Assembly (NCBI RefSeq): GCF_023898865.1
Contig: NZ_JAGSOV010000009.1
Span: 124,001-188,000, forward strand
Reading direction: 5' to 3'
DNA length: 64,000 nt
DNA from: Pseudonocardia humida
GTDB lineage: Bacteria > Actinomycetota > Actinomycetes > Mycobacteriales > Pseudonocardiaceae
Part shown: in pieces, positions 39,354 to 47,626 of the stretch
Position numbering within the stretch: the stretch's first letter is position 1
Layout of the letters: each line of letters starts with the position of its first letter
The notes under the pieces: model-generated
What the model saw: only the letters and a program-made list of their open reading frames with translations
Database searches by the model: none
Told to the model about the DNA's origin: nothing
Translations under genes and position numbers: made by a program

Positions 39354-40672
39354 TGCGCCGCCGGATCATCGGGTCGACGGTGATCGCCGTCGTGCTGGCG
39401 ATCGCCCTGTTCGGCGCGCCGCTGGCGATCGTCGTGGGCCGCTACCTGCTCGACGACGAGCGCACCGAGCTGGAGCGCGAGGCCAACGTGGTGGCCCTGA
39501 TGCTGGCCGTCGAGCTGGCCGAGGACGACACGATCGCCGTCCTGCCCGACGTGCCGGGCACCGACGACGACGCCGACTTCGCCTTCTACGACGACTTCGG
39601 CCGCCGGGTCGTCGGCGTCGGCCCCGAGGTGCTGGAGAACGACGTCCTGGAGGCGCTCGTCGGCGACATCGAACCCGGTGACACCGCGGCCGAGCTGGTC
39701 ATCGGCGCCCCCGTCGCCCACGACGGCGCGTACGTCGGCGTGGTGCGCGTGGCCGCCCCGCGCACCGAGACCTACCTGTGGATCGGCCTGGTGTGGTTGC
39801 TGATGGCCGCGCTGGGGGTGTTCGCCGTCGGCGCGGCCTGGCTGATGGCCCGGCGCCAGGGCGCCCGGCTGGCCCGGCCGCTGGAGCAGCTCGCCCTCGC
39901 CGCGGAGCGCCTCGGCGACGGCGACTTCAGCGCGCGCTCCCCGGCCAGCGGGATCGCCGAGATCGACGCGGTCGGCGCCGCGCTGGACAGCACGGCCCGG
40001 CGCATCGGCGACACGCTGGCCCGCGAGCGGGCGTTCTCCGCCGACACCTCCCACCAGCTGCGCACCCCCCTGACCGGGCTGCGCCTGGGCCTGGAGGCCG
40101 CGCTGGACGTCCCCGCGGATCGCCGTTCGGTCGCCGGGCTGTCGGCCGCCATCGCCACCGCGGTCGCCACCACCGACCGGCTGGAGCAGATCGCCGACGA
40201 CCTGCTGCAGCTGGCCCGCGACACGAACCGGGGCGGCGCCCTGCAGGTCGGCGACCTGCTGGAGCGCACGAGGGCCGAGTGGGCCGACGTGCTGGGCGCG
40301 GCCGGGCGACCGCTGCGCCTCGTGGTGGCGCCGGACCTGCCCGCGGCCGCGGCGGCCGGCGCCGCGGTGCGCCAGGTGCTGGCGGTGCTGCTCGACAACG
40401 CCACCCGGCACGGGGCGGGCGCGGTCACCGTCACGGCCCGCGACGCCGACGACGCCGTGGCCGTCGACGTCGAGGACGAGGGCCCCGGCGTGCCCGACTC
40501 CGCCGAGCCGTTCGTGCGCCGCTCCCGCACCGCGGGCGGGCACGGCATCGGGCTGCCGCTGGCCCGCAGCCTGGCCGAGGCCGAGGGCGGCCGGCTGCTG
40601 CTCGGGCGCCGCTCGCCGCCCCGGTTCACGCTGCTGCTGCCGATCGCCACCGAGCACGCGCCCGACGCCTGA
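39353..40672 (+). CDS. Sensor histidine kinase (HisKA type)
   Basis: A 439-residue protein. TM1 (IGSTVIAVVLAIALFGAPLA), an acidic extracellular domain of about 120 residues (DDDADFAFYDDFGRR), TM2 (WIGLVWLLMAALGVFAVGAA), HAMP (ARPLEQLALAAERLGDGDFS), HisKA with FSADTSHQLRTPLTGL (phospho-His) and an HATPase domain (VLLDNATRHGAG, VDVEDEGPGVPD, GGHGIGLPLA). It phosphorylates the overlapping OmpR-type regulator. The acidic outside domain hints at a cation or envelope signal, but this is speculation. Confidence 0.94.
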   Translation: MRRRIIGSTVIAVVLAIALFGAPLAIVVGRYLLDDERTELEREANVVALMLAVELAEDDTIAVLPDVPGTDDDADFAFYDDFGRRVVGVGPEVLENDVLEALVGDIEPGDTAAELVIGAPVAHDGAYVGVVRVAAPRTETYLWIGLVWLLMAALGVFAVGAAWLMARRQGARLARPLEQLALAAERLGDGDFSARSPASGIAEIDAVGAALDSTARRIGDTLARERAFSADTSHQLRTPLTGLRLGLEAALDVPADRRSVAGLSAAIATAVATTDRLEQIADDLLQLARDTNRGGALQVGDLLERTRAEWADVLGAAGRPLRLVVAPDLPAAAAAGAAVRQVLAVLLDNATRHGAGAVTVTARDADDAVAVDVEDEGPGVPDSAEPFVRRSRTAGGHGIGLPLARSLAEAEGGRLLLGRRSPPRFTLLLPIATEHAPDA

Positions 40673-40681
40673 GCCCCGCCC

Positions 40682-41305
40682 TCAGCCGGAGGGCCGGATG
40701 CACCCGATCAGCTCTCCGCGCCGCCACTGCGGCCCCGGGGAGCGGACGGCGACGTCGTGGAGCGGTTCGTCCCCGGGGTGCGTGAGGACGTAGCGGTGCA
40801 GCGGGACGAACGGCTCGGCGCAGCCGTCGACGGCGGCGGCCGCCTCCCGGACGGCCACCCCGTACGCCGGGGCGGCCTCCGGCCCGGGTCCGGACCGCAG
40901 GACCAGCGGGACCGCGAGCCCGAGCGTCACACCGAGGGTGACCGGCGCGACGATCTGCGCGACACGCGCCGACCTCCCGACCGGCCGACCCGACGCCGTG
41001 GTCCGGGCGACCAGCACCGTGCCCACCGCCGCCGCGGTGAAGGCCGCGACGAGCACCCAGAGAGCGAGCACGCCGGTCTCGCCGCCCTCCAGGTACTCGA
41101 TCGGCTGTGCGATGAACGACAGCACGCCCAGCACACTGGCCACCACGCCGACCGCGCGGTTGACGCGGTCACGCAACGGGGGGTCGGGCGGCACGGGCCC
41201 GGGCGGCGGGTCGGGAACGGGTTCGGGCGCAGGAGCCACGGACGACCTCGGAGGTTGCGCAGGAAGCTGAGGAGCGTGCATGTGCACGATCGTTTGCACG
41301 TGCAC
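40682..41305 (-). CDS. Hypothetical membrane protein with Pro-rich N-terminus
   Basis: 207 residues from GTG 41305; an ATG at 41281 is the alternative. TACTCT (41317-41312) ends 6 nt before the GTG, which supports a leaderless mRNA from that GTG. A Pro-rich cytoplasmic part (PAPEPVPDPPPGPVPPDPP) precedes three hydrophobic segments (GVVASVLGVLSFIAQPI, LALWVLVAAFTAAAVGTVLV, IVAPVTLGVTLGLAVPLVL) and a C-terminal domain with two Cys (DGCAEPF, IGCIRP). I recognise no family. The start region is rich in GTGCAC repeats (41276-41310), a possible operator. Confidence 0.65.
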   Translation of the reverse strand: MHVQTIVHMHAPQLPAQPPRSSVAPAPEPVPDPPPGPVPPDPPLRDRVNRAVGVVASVLGVLSFIAQPIEYLEGGETGVLALWVLVAAFTAAAVGTVLVARTTASGRPVGRSARVAQIVAPVTLGVTLGLAVPLVLRSGPGPEAAPAYGVAVREAAAAVDGCAEPFVPLHRYVLTHPGDEPLHDVAVRSPGPQWRRGELIGCIRPSG

Positions 41306-41557
41306 GTGCAGAGAGTATCGAGCAGCCTCTCCTCAGTGCAGTACTCCGCGCAAGGTCGACACGTTCGGTCACCGCCGGTCGGCGAACGGGCGAGCACGGC
41401 CCGTGAGCGGCGTCACTCCCCGGCCGGGGTCGCTCTGGGTCATCGGGTCGCGGTGTCGATTGCACACCGACGTCGCGGGACCGATGGGTCGGCGGCGGGC
41501 CGATGGGGAACCCGGGTGCGAGGGACGGGGAGGGGTCGTGTAGGTTCTTCTTCGCAA

Positions 41558-41633
<76 letters not shown>

Positions 41634-41820
41634 AGGTCAGAAGCGTGATCAACGATCACGAGCTGTAGGATCTCCGGCCGGTACAGCAGCGGAGTACAGC
41701 TACGGCCTCCCGCTCCGCTCCCGGGCGGCCGCGCGCCACAGGGCCGCCGGCCATGCGCCCGGCAAGGGGGAAGCTGATCGACGTCAGTAGTGGTCATCCC
41801 CGCTGGCCGCAGATCGTCTT

Positions 41821-41960
41821 AGCGTGCCCGGGCGGCGTCAACCCCGCTGCGCGCCCCGATCCCGCCAGTGGTGCCGACGAGCACAGATGCGCGAACGGGG
41901 GTGGTGGTCCGGTAGCGGTATCGGGGGTTCCGGGTTGACACCTCCCGGTCCCGCCAAGTG
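41821..41960. repeat. Imperfect inverted repeat pair, possible miniature element
   Basis: GTGCCCGGGCGGCGTCAACC near 41824 is repeated in reverse complement as GGGACCGGGAGGTGTCAACC near 41955. The similarity continues inward (CCCCGAT.CCGC). The arms are about 45 bases with mismatches and flank about 50 bases. This could be a MITE-like relic; it lies inside the tRNA-flanked segment. Confidence 0.35.
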
Positions 41961-42019
41961 CCGGCCAGGATCGCGGGGATGGGGACATGCGGTCGAACTC
42001 GCAGGTTTCAATGGACGCC

Positions 42020-42436
42020 TCACTGCGCCGCAGCCGCTTCGGTGTGCGCATTGAAGACGAGCTCCCAGACGTGCCCATCAGGATCGCTGAAGTAACCCAT
42101 GTACGACCCGTCGTATTCATCTGCGGGTCCGGTAACCGATCCACCCGCTTTCGAGGCACGCGCGAGCACGTCGTCCACTTCCTCTTTGCTGCCGATCGCG
42201 CACGAAATAATGCATGCACCCGCCGTAGGACCGATCTGCGTCGTCATACCGGCGCGGTCCGTGTACGTCGCGTACTCACTCTTCTCGATCAAGAACAGCG
42301 ACAGGTTCGGCAGCTCGAACAAGATGCCGCCTTCGTCGACGTCGGGCGCTGGTAGGTCCAGCCCATCGCGATAGAAGCGCAACGATCTGTCCAGGTCGGT
42401 GATCGGCAACGAGACGACAACGGTCGCTGGTTTCAC
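42020..42436 (-). CDS. VOC-family protein inside the tRNA-flanked segment
   Basis: 138 residues from GTG 42436, chosen because TAGAGT (42449-42444) lies 7 nt upstream (leaderless) and VOC homology starts at once (VVVSLPITDLDRSLRFYRDGL). An ATG at 42472 is in frame. GGILFELPNLSLFLI and GYFSDPDGHVWELVFN complete the fold with the usual metal-side residues. GC content and codon bias are visibly lower than in neighbours (ATA, AAT, TTT, AAA codons), in line with recent acquisition. The substrate is unknown. Confidence 0.85.
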   Translation of the reverse strand: MKPATVVVSLPITDLDRSLRFYRDGLDLPAPDVDEGGILFELPNLSLFLIEKSEYATYTDRAGMTTQIGPTAGACIISCAIGSKEEVDDVLARASKAGGSVTGPADEYDGSYMGYFSDPDGHVWELVFNAHTEAAAAQ

Positions 42437-42734
42437 GCCGGGCACTCTATCGGCATCGGCGGAGCATCGCACTCAAGCCCGACAGGCCGACCGCGTAAGT
42501 ACAGCAACGCCGGCAGCCGAGGCGCCCCGCCCGATCTTCGGCATGCCGCCTGCCCTCGTGATCTGCCTCGCCAAGCTTGATCGTCGAGTTCGCACCGAAG
42601 AGGCCGGGGCCCGCACCTGACAGCGGCTCCTGATAGCAGCAGACCAGGACGAAGGAGTACGACCAGTGCCAGCGAGAAGGGACGGCGGGCAGGTCGTGGA
42701 CGGACGTAGATGGTCCGAAACGTCACGGCCGAGC

Positions 42735-42779
42735 CTGGCAGTCAAGGGGTCAGGGGTTCGGATCCCCTCAGCTCCACCC
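42735..42779 (+). repeat. att-type repeat, distal copy of the tRNA-Ala 3' half
   Basis: Matches 41589-41633 at 44 of 45 positions but lacks the 5' half, so it is not a tRNA gene. It marks the far end of a 1.1-kb segment. Confidence 0.85.
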
Positions 42780-43120
42780 TTTCTCACCAGCCGGTTCTCC
42801 GGCGGACCGACCCGCCATCACCGGTCGGACGGCTACAAGCGGTAGAAACCCACCCGAGGCGCTGGAGATGCGGTGGTCGGTAGCGCGCGATCGTGCGAAG
42901 GTCCGGGCCGCCTGCTCGTCGTGGAGCCCGGCTCGACGACCCGGCCCTCTCGTCAGAGCGCGGGGTGTGGACGGCGAAGCCGTCCGGACTCGCCGAGGCG
43001 ATCGATGGTGCACGGACCTTGCTGAGACCCGCACACGTTTGTCCCGGCTCGACTCGCCGGCCGAGCTCCTCGCGGTGGGATGCGCCCCAGCGCCGCCCCG
43101 CGCCACCGCGATCCGGGGTA
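42780..43120. other. Gene-free stretch
   Basis: Between the distal att-type repeat and the antiporter stop. Open frames on both strands have irregular codon use and no recognisable domain. I see no promoter or repeat worth naming. Confidence 0.4.
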
Positions 43121-45004
43121 TCACGTGCCGTGCCGCCGCGAGGTCTGTTGCGTCGCGCCGGACCCCGCCGCCGTCGGGGGCACGGTCACCAGGAGTGCGC
43201 CGGAATCTCCTGCTGTCGATGCCGTCGGCCCGGGTGCCTCCCAGTCAGCGACCGGCCGCACGACCACCGCTCCCGGGTCGGGCGCGGAACCATCCTCGTC
43301 CCGCTCGACGTCCTCCGCTGCGGCACCGGACCGACCCGCGATCCGGACCTGCCCGCCGCCGAACCGCCGGGCGAGCTCCGCGGCCAACGCGCGCGTCGCG
43401 GCGGGCGCCGACTCGTCGTCGTGCAGGACCGCCCGCCGCGCCCGGCCGGAGCCGCGCACGAACGCCACCGGGGCGGGCGCCACTGCGGCCACCGCCTCCG
43501 CCCAGCCGCCCGTCCACGGCTGCTCCACGTCCGGGACGACGACCAGGCTGCTGTGCCGGGCGGCGGCCGCGTGGACCGTGCCGTGGGCGAGCGACCGGTC
43601 GACCACCACCGCGGTGTCGCTGTCGACGCCCGCCCCGCTGACCAGCTCCCGCATCGCGGCCAACTCGGCGTCCCCGGGCGACGGCTCCCCCTCGCGCCGG
43701 ACCAGGACCGGTTCGACCGTGCCCCCGTCCACCCGCGCGACCCGCTGGGCGAGCCGCAGCAGGGCGCGGACGTGGGCCGGAGGGATCCCGGCCGGGAGCG
43801 CGACGAGCACCCGCGCCCCGAGGGGCGTCGGCGCGACGGCCCGCGGCAGCCGCGGCGCGGTGAGCCGTACCGCGAGCGGCGAGACGATCAGGCTGACCAG
43901 GATCAGCACCAGCACCGCGTTGACGACCGCGGTCTGGAACAGGCCGAGCTGCAGCCCCACCGTCGTCGCCGCGAGGGTCGCCGCCGCCTGCGGGGTGGTC
44001 AGTGCGAACAGCACACCGCTCTGGGGCCCGCTGAAGCCGAGCAGGCGGGCGGCCCACGCCGCCACCGCCTTGCCGCCCAGGCACGCCACGATCAGCACGC
44101 CGGCCAACGTCAGTGTCGAGGGCTGGACGAGCACCGTCGGGTCGAGGATGAACCCGATCGAGACGATGAACACCGGCACGAACAACGCGCTGCCGAAGAA
44201 CTCCACCCTGGCCATCAGCCGGCCCCCGTTGGGCACCAGCCGGTTCAGCGCGAGCCCGGCGAAGAACGCGCCGACGATGCCCTCGATGCCGAAGGTCTCG
44301 GCGAGCACCGCTGCGGCGAGGAAGGCGGCGATGAGCAGCACGTAGCGGGTCGGCTGGTTCGAGCCGAGCCGGCGGAACACGCCGCGGACGGCCCACGGCA
44401 GCGCGAGCAGCGTGGCGCCGACGACCACGGCCATGCCGACGACGAGCTGCAGCGCGATGGTGAACCCGGACCCGCTGCCCTGCTGGGCGCCCGACACCGC
44501 CGCCAGCACGACGAGGGCGAGCGTGTCGGTCAGCACGGTCGCCCCGACCGCGGTGGCGACCGCCGGGTCCGCGCCCAGCCCCCGGTCCCTGACCAGCTCA
44601 TAGGTGACCAGGGTGTGCGAGGCGAGCAGCGAACCGAGCAGCAACGTCGCCGGGAGCGGCCAGCCCAGCAACAGCCCAGCCGAGACGCCGAGGGACATCG
44701 GTGCGCCGAAGGTCAGCACGCCGAAGGCGAGTGCGGAGCGCCGGTAGGCGCGCAGTTGGGCCAGGTCGAGCTCCAACCCGGCGAGGAACATCAGGTAGAG
44801 CAGTCCCAGCTGACCCAGCTCGGGCACGGTCGCCTGGGTCGCGGCTATCAGGTCGAGCCCGTGCGGGCCGATGAGGAACCCACCGAGCAGCAGGCCGACG
44901 ATCCCGGGCACGCCGAATCGCTCGACCAGCCGGGGCGCGGCGACCACGACGACGAACAGCAGCAGGAACTCCCACGCGGGTCCGGTCGGGAGCTGCAGGT
45001 CCAT
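43121..45004 (-). CDS. Kef-type (CPA2) cation:proton antiporter with cytoplasmic C-terminal domains
   Basis: A 627-residue protein. About 12 TM segments (1-385) carry CPA2 features: GLLLGGFLIGPHGLDLI, LGLLYLMFLAGLELDL, TVLTDTLALVVLA (ion-site TD where KefB/C have a similar pair), FGIEGIVGAFFAGLALNRL. The soluble part (about 400-580) looks like a USP-type nucleotide-binding fold (VLVALPAGIPPAHV, VVVDRSLAHG, SSLVVVPDVEQPW). It exchanges K+ or Na+ for H+. It follows a solute-binding lipoprotein gene by 9 nt, an unusual pairing. Confidence 0.88.
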   Translation of the reverse strand: MDLQLPTGPAWEFLLLFVVVVAAPRLVERFGVPGIVGLLLGGFLIGPHGLDLIAATQATVPELGQLGLLYLMFLAGLELDLAQLRAYRRSALAFGVLTFGAPMSLGVSAGLLLGWPLPATLLLGSLLASHTLVTYELVRDRGLGADPAVATAVGATVLTDTLALVVLAAVSGAQQGSGSGFTIALQLVVGMAVVVGATLLALPWAVRGVFRRLGSNQPTRYVLLIAAFLAAAVLAETFGIEGIVGAFFAGLALNRLVPNGGRLMARVEFFGSALFVPVFIVSIGFILDPTVLVQPSTLTLAGVLIVACLGGKAVAAWAARLLGFSGPQSGVLFALTTPQAAATLAATTVGLQLGLFQTAVVNAVLVLILVSLIVSPLAVRLTAPRLPRAVAPTPLGARVLVALPAGIPPAHVRALLRLAQRVARVDGGTVEPVLVRREGEPSPGDAELAAMRELVSGAGVDSDTAVVVDRSLAHGTVHAAAARHSSLVVVPDVEQPWTGGWAEAVAAVAPAPVAFVRGSGRARRAVLHDDESAPAATRALAAELARRFGGGQVRIAGRSGAAAEDVERDEDGSAPDPGAVVVRPVADWEAPGPTASTAGDSGALLVTVPPTAAGSGATQQTSRRHGT

Positions 45005-45013
45005 GCGGCCTCC

Positions 45014-45859
45014 TCAGGCTCCCGTGCGCAGCAGCGGGACGTCCGCCACCGCTTCCGGGTAGTCGTCGCCGAGCCAACGGTCGGCGAGCTCGGCGAGCGT
45101 GCCGTCGGTGGTGAACCGTCGGATGGCGGTGTCGAGCGCGGCGGCGTTGGGCGACGAGCGCGGCACGGCGGCGGCGATGCTGTCGTCGCCGGGCAGTTGC
45201 GCGGCACTGGCGAGGGTGCCGCCCGAACGTGCGGCGAGCACCATCGCCACGGGCAGGTCCAGCAGGACGGCGTCGACGGCGCCGGCGCGCAGCATGTCCA
45301 CCGACGCGTCCTGTCCGCTGGTCGCGATGGCCGGCGCGGCGGGCCGGATCTGCTCCTGCAGCGCAGCGAGCAGCGTGGAGCCGGCCGTCACGGCCCAGCG
45401 CAACCCACGGGCGGTGTGCACGTCGGGGATCCCGGTGCCCGAGCGGACCAGCGCCGTCGGCCTCGCGGACAGGTAGGGAACCGAGAAGTCGAGCACCTCG
45501 GCACGCCGTGCGGTCGGCGTGAGCTGTGCCAGGGCGATGTCGGCACCGCCGAGGTCGCCAGCGGCGAGGCGTTCAAGGGGCACTTCGACGACTCGGACGG
45601 TGTCCAGGCCGAACCGGGCGGCGAGCCGCTGCGCCAACTCCTCCTCGAAGCCACCGCCGGGGGTCGCGGCCGGGTCCTCCCAGAACCCGGGCGTCGGTAC
45701 CGCGATGGTCGCGACCGTCAGGGTGCCGGGGGCCACGGGCGTGAACTCCCCGGCCGGCACGGGCACCAGCCCGCCCGGCCGGCCGCAACCTGCGATCAGC
45801 AGCAGCACGGCCAGCGGCACGAGAGCGGTCGCGCTCAGCGTCCTGAATCGTCTGCTCAC
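45014..45859 (-). CDS. Solute-binding lipoprotein (amino-acid ABC type, family 3)
   Basis: 281 residues from GTG 45859 (GTG 45865 also possible). Lipobox LIAGC (Cys-25). The family 3 binding fold: GTLTVATIAVPTPGF, GGGFEEELAQRLAARFGLD, ADIALAQLTPTARRAEVLDF, SVPYLSARPTALV, AVTAGSTLLAALQEQI, VDAVLLDLPVAMVLA and FTTDGTLAELADRWLGDDY. It would bind a polar amino acid or similar solute outside the membrane. No permease or ATPase gene is nearby; instead it is co-transcribed with the antiporter. Confidence 0.9.
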   Translation of the reverse strand: MSRRFRTLSATALVPLAVLLLIAGCGRPGGLVPVPAGEFTPVAPGTLTVATIAVPTPGFWEDPAATPGGGFEEELAQRLAARFGLDTVRVVEVPLERLAAGDLGGADIALAQLTPTARRAEVLDFSVPYLSARPTALVRSGTGIPDVHTARGLRWAVTAGSTLLAALQEQIRPAAPAIATSGQDASVDMLRAGAVDAVLLDLPVAMVLAARSGGTLASAAQLPGDDSIAAAVPRSSPNAAALDTAIRRFTTDGTLAELADRWLGDDYPEAVADVPLLRTGA

Positions 45860-45989
45860 CGTCACCCCGCCAGCCGCCCGCCGCGCGGCGTCGACGAAGC
45901 CAGTATGTGGACCGGACGGCCGATCAGAGGGGGACACGCCTGACCCGAACGGCGGAACCGCTCCGGCACGGCAGCCAGCCCTGACAGGT

Positions 45990-46095
45990 GCTGGCCATGA
46001 CGACATCGAGATGTGCTCCAGCGGGGCGCCGGAGTCCGACAGCAGGGACACGAAGCCGTGCCGCATCTCGCGCGGCGTCCACTCGGCTCGTCGGC
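45990..46095 (-). pseudogene. Fragment of a tyrosine recombinase (integrase)
   Basis: EWTPREMRHGFVSLLSDSG then APLEHIS matches the C-terminal catalytic region of actinobacterial tyrosine integrases ('WTPRELRHSFVSLLSDsG'). Only about 35 residues remain. It lies 3.2 kb from the distal att-type repeat of tRNA-Ala, so it may come from the element that used that site. Confidence 0.6.
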
Positions 46096-46249
46096 CATGC
46101 CACGGCACCGCCGGGAGCGCCCTCGACCTCTTCCACACCCGCGATGTTCGGGGGATGACCACCGATGTCGCCCGGTCGTCCGGTGGCGCTGGACCGCACC
46201 CGGCCGGGCCTGCGACGGTGCCGGATCGCGGCGACCTGGCCACCCGGGC

Positions 46250-46400
46250 CGGCACGCCGCCGCGAGCCGGTCTCGGATCTGCTCGTTGGCCCGGGTCCGC
46301 GCGGAGGACTCGACGGCGGCCTTGGACGCCGCGTACGCGCCGAAGGCCGGGGGGACCGCCGGGTCGCCGCGCTCGCGGGCGACCCGGGTCCGCGGGATGG
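46250..46400 (-). pseudogene. Fragment of an SDR dehydrogenase
   Basis: FGAYAASKAAVESSARTRA holds the YxxxK active-site helix of a short-chain dehydrogenase. No Rossmann start or C-terminus remains. Together with the integrase fragment it makes 45866-46409 a debris region with no intact gene. Confidence 0.5.
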
Positions 46401-46409
46401 CGCGTCGCG

Positions 46410-46892
46410 CTACCGGGCGGAGCGGATCCGGCGGCCCGGGGCGCGGCGCACCTTGCGGGCGCCGGCCACGAGCAGCCCGCCGATGAGCAGCAGTATGGAC
46501 GTCCCGAGGTCGAAGCCGCCGAGCATGCCGAGCAGCACGGCCCACGCGGCGACGCCCCATCCCAGCCATCCGGGCACCCGTTCACCGCGCCGGGCCAGCC
46601 GGGTCACGAGCGAGCCGAGCAGCAGCAGGGGCACGCCGAAGCTCCCCGGGGTGAGCCAGAACGCCTCCGCGACGGCGAGCCGCTCGGGCGAGGGGTCCAG
46701 CGTGACCGTGTTGAAGAACCCCTCGTCGAAGACCTGCGCCCAGACGTCCCGGCGCATCAGGGCGGAGGCCACGGTGTGCAGGACGCCGCCGCACACCGCG
46801 CAGAGCCCTCCCCACGCGGAGGGGTTGCGCCACCAGGCGCGCGACGTCGTCGTGTCGGGAAGCGTGTCGGGAAGCGTGTCGATGTCCGGCAT
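46410..46892 (-). CDS. Small membrane protein (four TM, DUF6463-like)
   Basis: A 160-residue protein, ATG at 46892. A Thr/Asp-rich start (DTLPDTLPDTTTS) comes from a short tandem repeat in the DNA (GTGTCGGGAAGC repeated at 46854-46879). Four hydrophobic segments follow (WGGLCAVCGGVLHTVASAL, LTPGSFGVPLLLLGSLV, LGWGVAAWAVLLGML, LGTSILLLIGGLLVAG). The size and the HTV near TM1 recall DUF6463, with low certainty. It lies next to a NarL-type two-component pair on the same strand and may be regulated by it. Confidence 0.65.
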   Translation of the reverse strand: MPDIDTLPDTLPDTTTSRAWWRNPSAWGGLCAVCGGVLHTVASALMRRDVWAQVFDEGFFNTVTLDPSPERLAVAEAFWLTPGSFGVPLLLLGSLVTRLARRGERVPGWLGWGVAAWAVLLGMLGGFDLGTSILLLIGGLLVAGARKVRRAPGRRIRSAR

Positions 46893-46972
46893 GCGTCCCA
46901 GCCTGCGCGCCGGGCCCGCGGAGGTCGTCGCCCTCGGGTCGTGGACCGCTCCACCGAAGTGATGAGATCGGT

Positions 46973-47626
46973 CTAGGTCCGGGGGACGAGCCCGTTCTCG
47001 TACGCGAAGATCACCGCTTGCACGCGGTCGCGGACCTCGAGCTTGGCCAGGAGGTGGCCGACGTGCGTCTTCACCGTGGCCTCCGAGAGGAAGAGCCGCT
47101 GGGCGGTCTCGGCGTTGGAGTGGCCCCGAGCGATCTCCAGCAGCACGTCGCGCTCGCGCGCGGTGAGCCGCTGCAGCAGCGGAGAAGCGGTGCGCGCGAC
47201 CCCTGCGGTCGCGAGATGGCCGAGCATGCGGCGGGTCGTGGAGGGCGCGAGCACGGCATCGCCGGCGTGCACGGCGCGGATCGCGTGCAGCACCTCGGCG
47301 GCCGAGGCGTCCTTGAGCAGGAACCCGCTCGCGCCGGCGCGCAGCCCGGCGAAGGCGTACTCGTCGAGGTCGAACGTCGTCAGCACGATCACCTTGGGCG
47401 CGTCCTCGCGCGCGGTGACCAGCCCGGTCGCCTCGACGCCGTCCATGCGCGGCATCTGCACGTCCATCAGCACGACGTCGACCTGCGTCCCGGCCAACCC
47501 CGCCACCGCCTCCGCGCCGTCGGCGGCCTGCAGGACGATCCGCATGTCGTCGGTGGCGTCGATCAGCATGGCCAGGCCGACGCGGACCAGCTCCTGGTCG
47601 TCGACCAGGGCGACCCTGATCGTCAT
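46973..47626 (-). CDS. NarL/LuxR-type response regulator
   Basis: A 217-residue protein. Receiver: IRVALVDDQELVRVGL, phospho-Asp in DVVLMDVQMPRMDG, Thr in VIVLTTFDLDEY, Lys in GFLLKDASA. C-terminal LuxR HTH: LTARERDVLLEIARGHSN, LFLSEATVKTHVGHLLAKL. The start overlaps the upstream kinase stop (ATGA), so they form one two-component unit. Confidence 0.95.
   Translation of the reverse strand: MTIRVALVDDQELVRVGLAMLIDATDDMRIVLQAADGAEAVAGLAGTQVDVVLMDVQMPRMDGVEATGLVTAREDAPKVIVLTTFDLDEYAFAGLRAGASGFLLKDASAAEVLHAIRAVHAGDAVLAPSTTRRMLGHLATAGVARTASPLLQRLTARERDVLLEIARGHSNAETAQRLFLSEATVKTHVGHLLAKLEVRDRVQAVIFAYENGLVPRT

Noticed and set aside
42735..42779. Second tRNA-Ala
   Set aside because: Only the 3' half is present; no acceptor 5' strand or D arm. 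Treated as an att-type repeat.
42893..45943. 1016-residue open frame on the plus strand
   Set aside because: Exact antisense of the antiporter and binding-protein genes, with Gln/Arg/His-rich filler and no domain.
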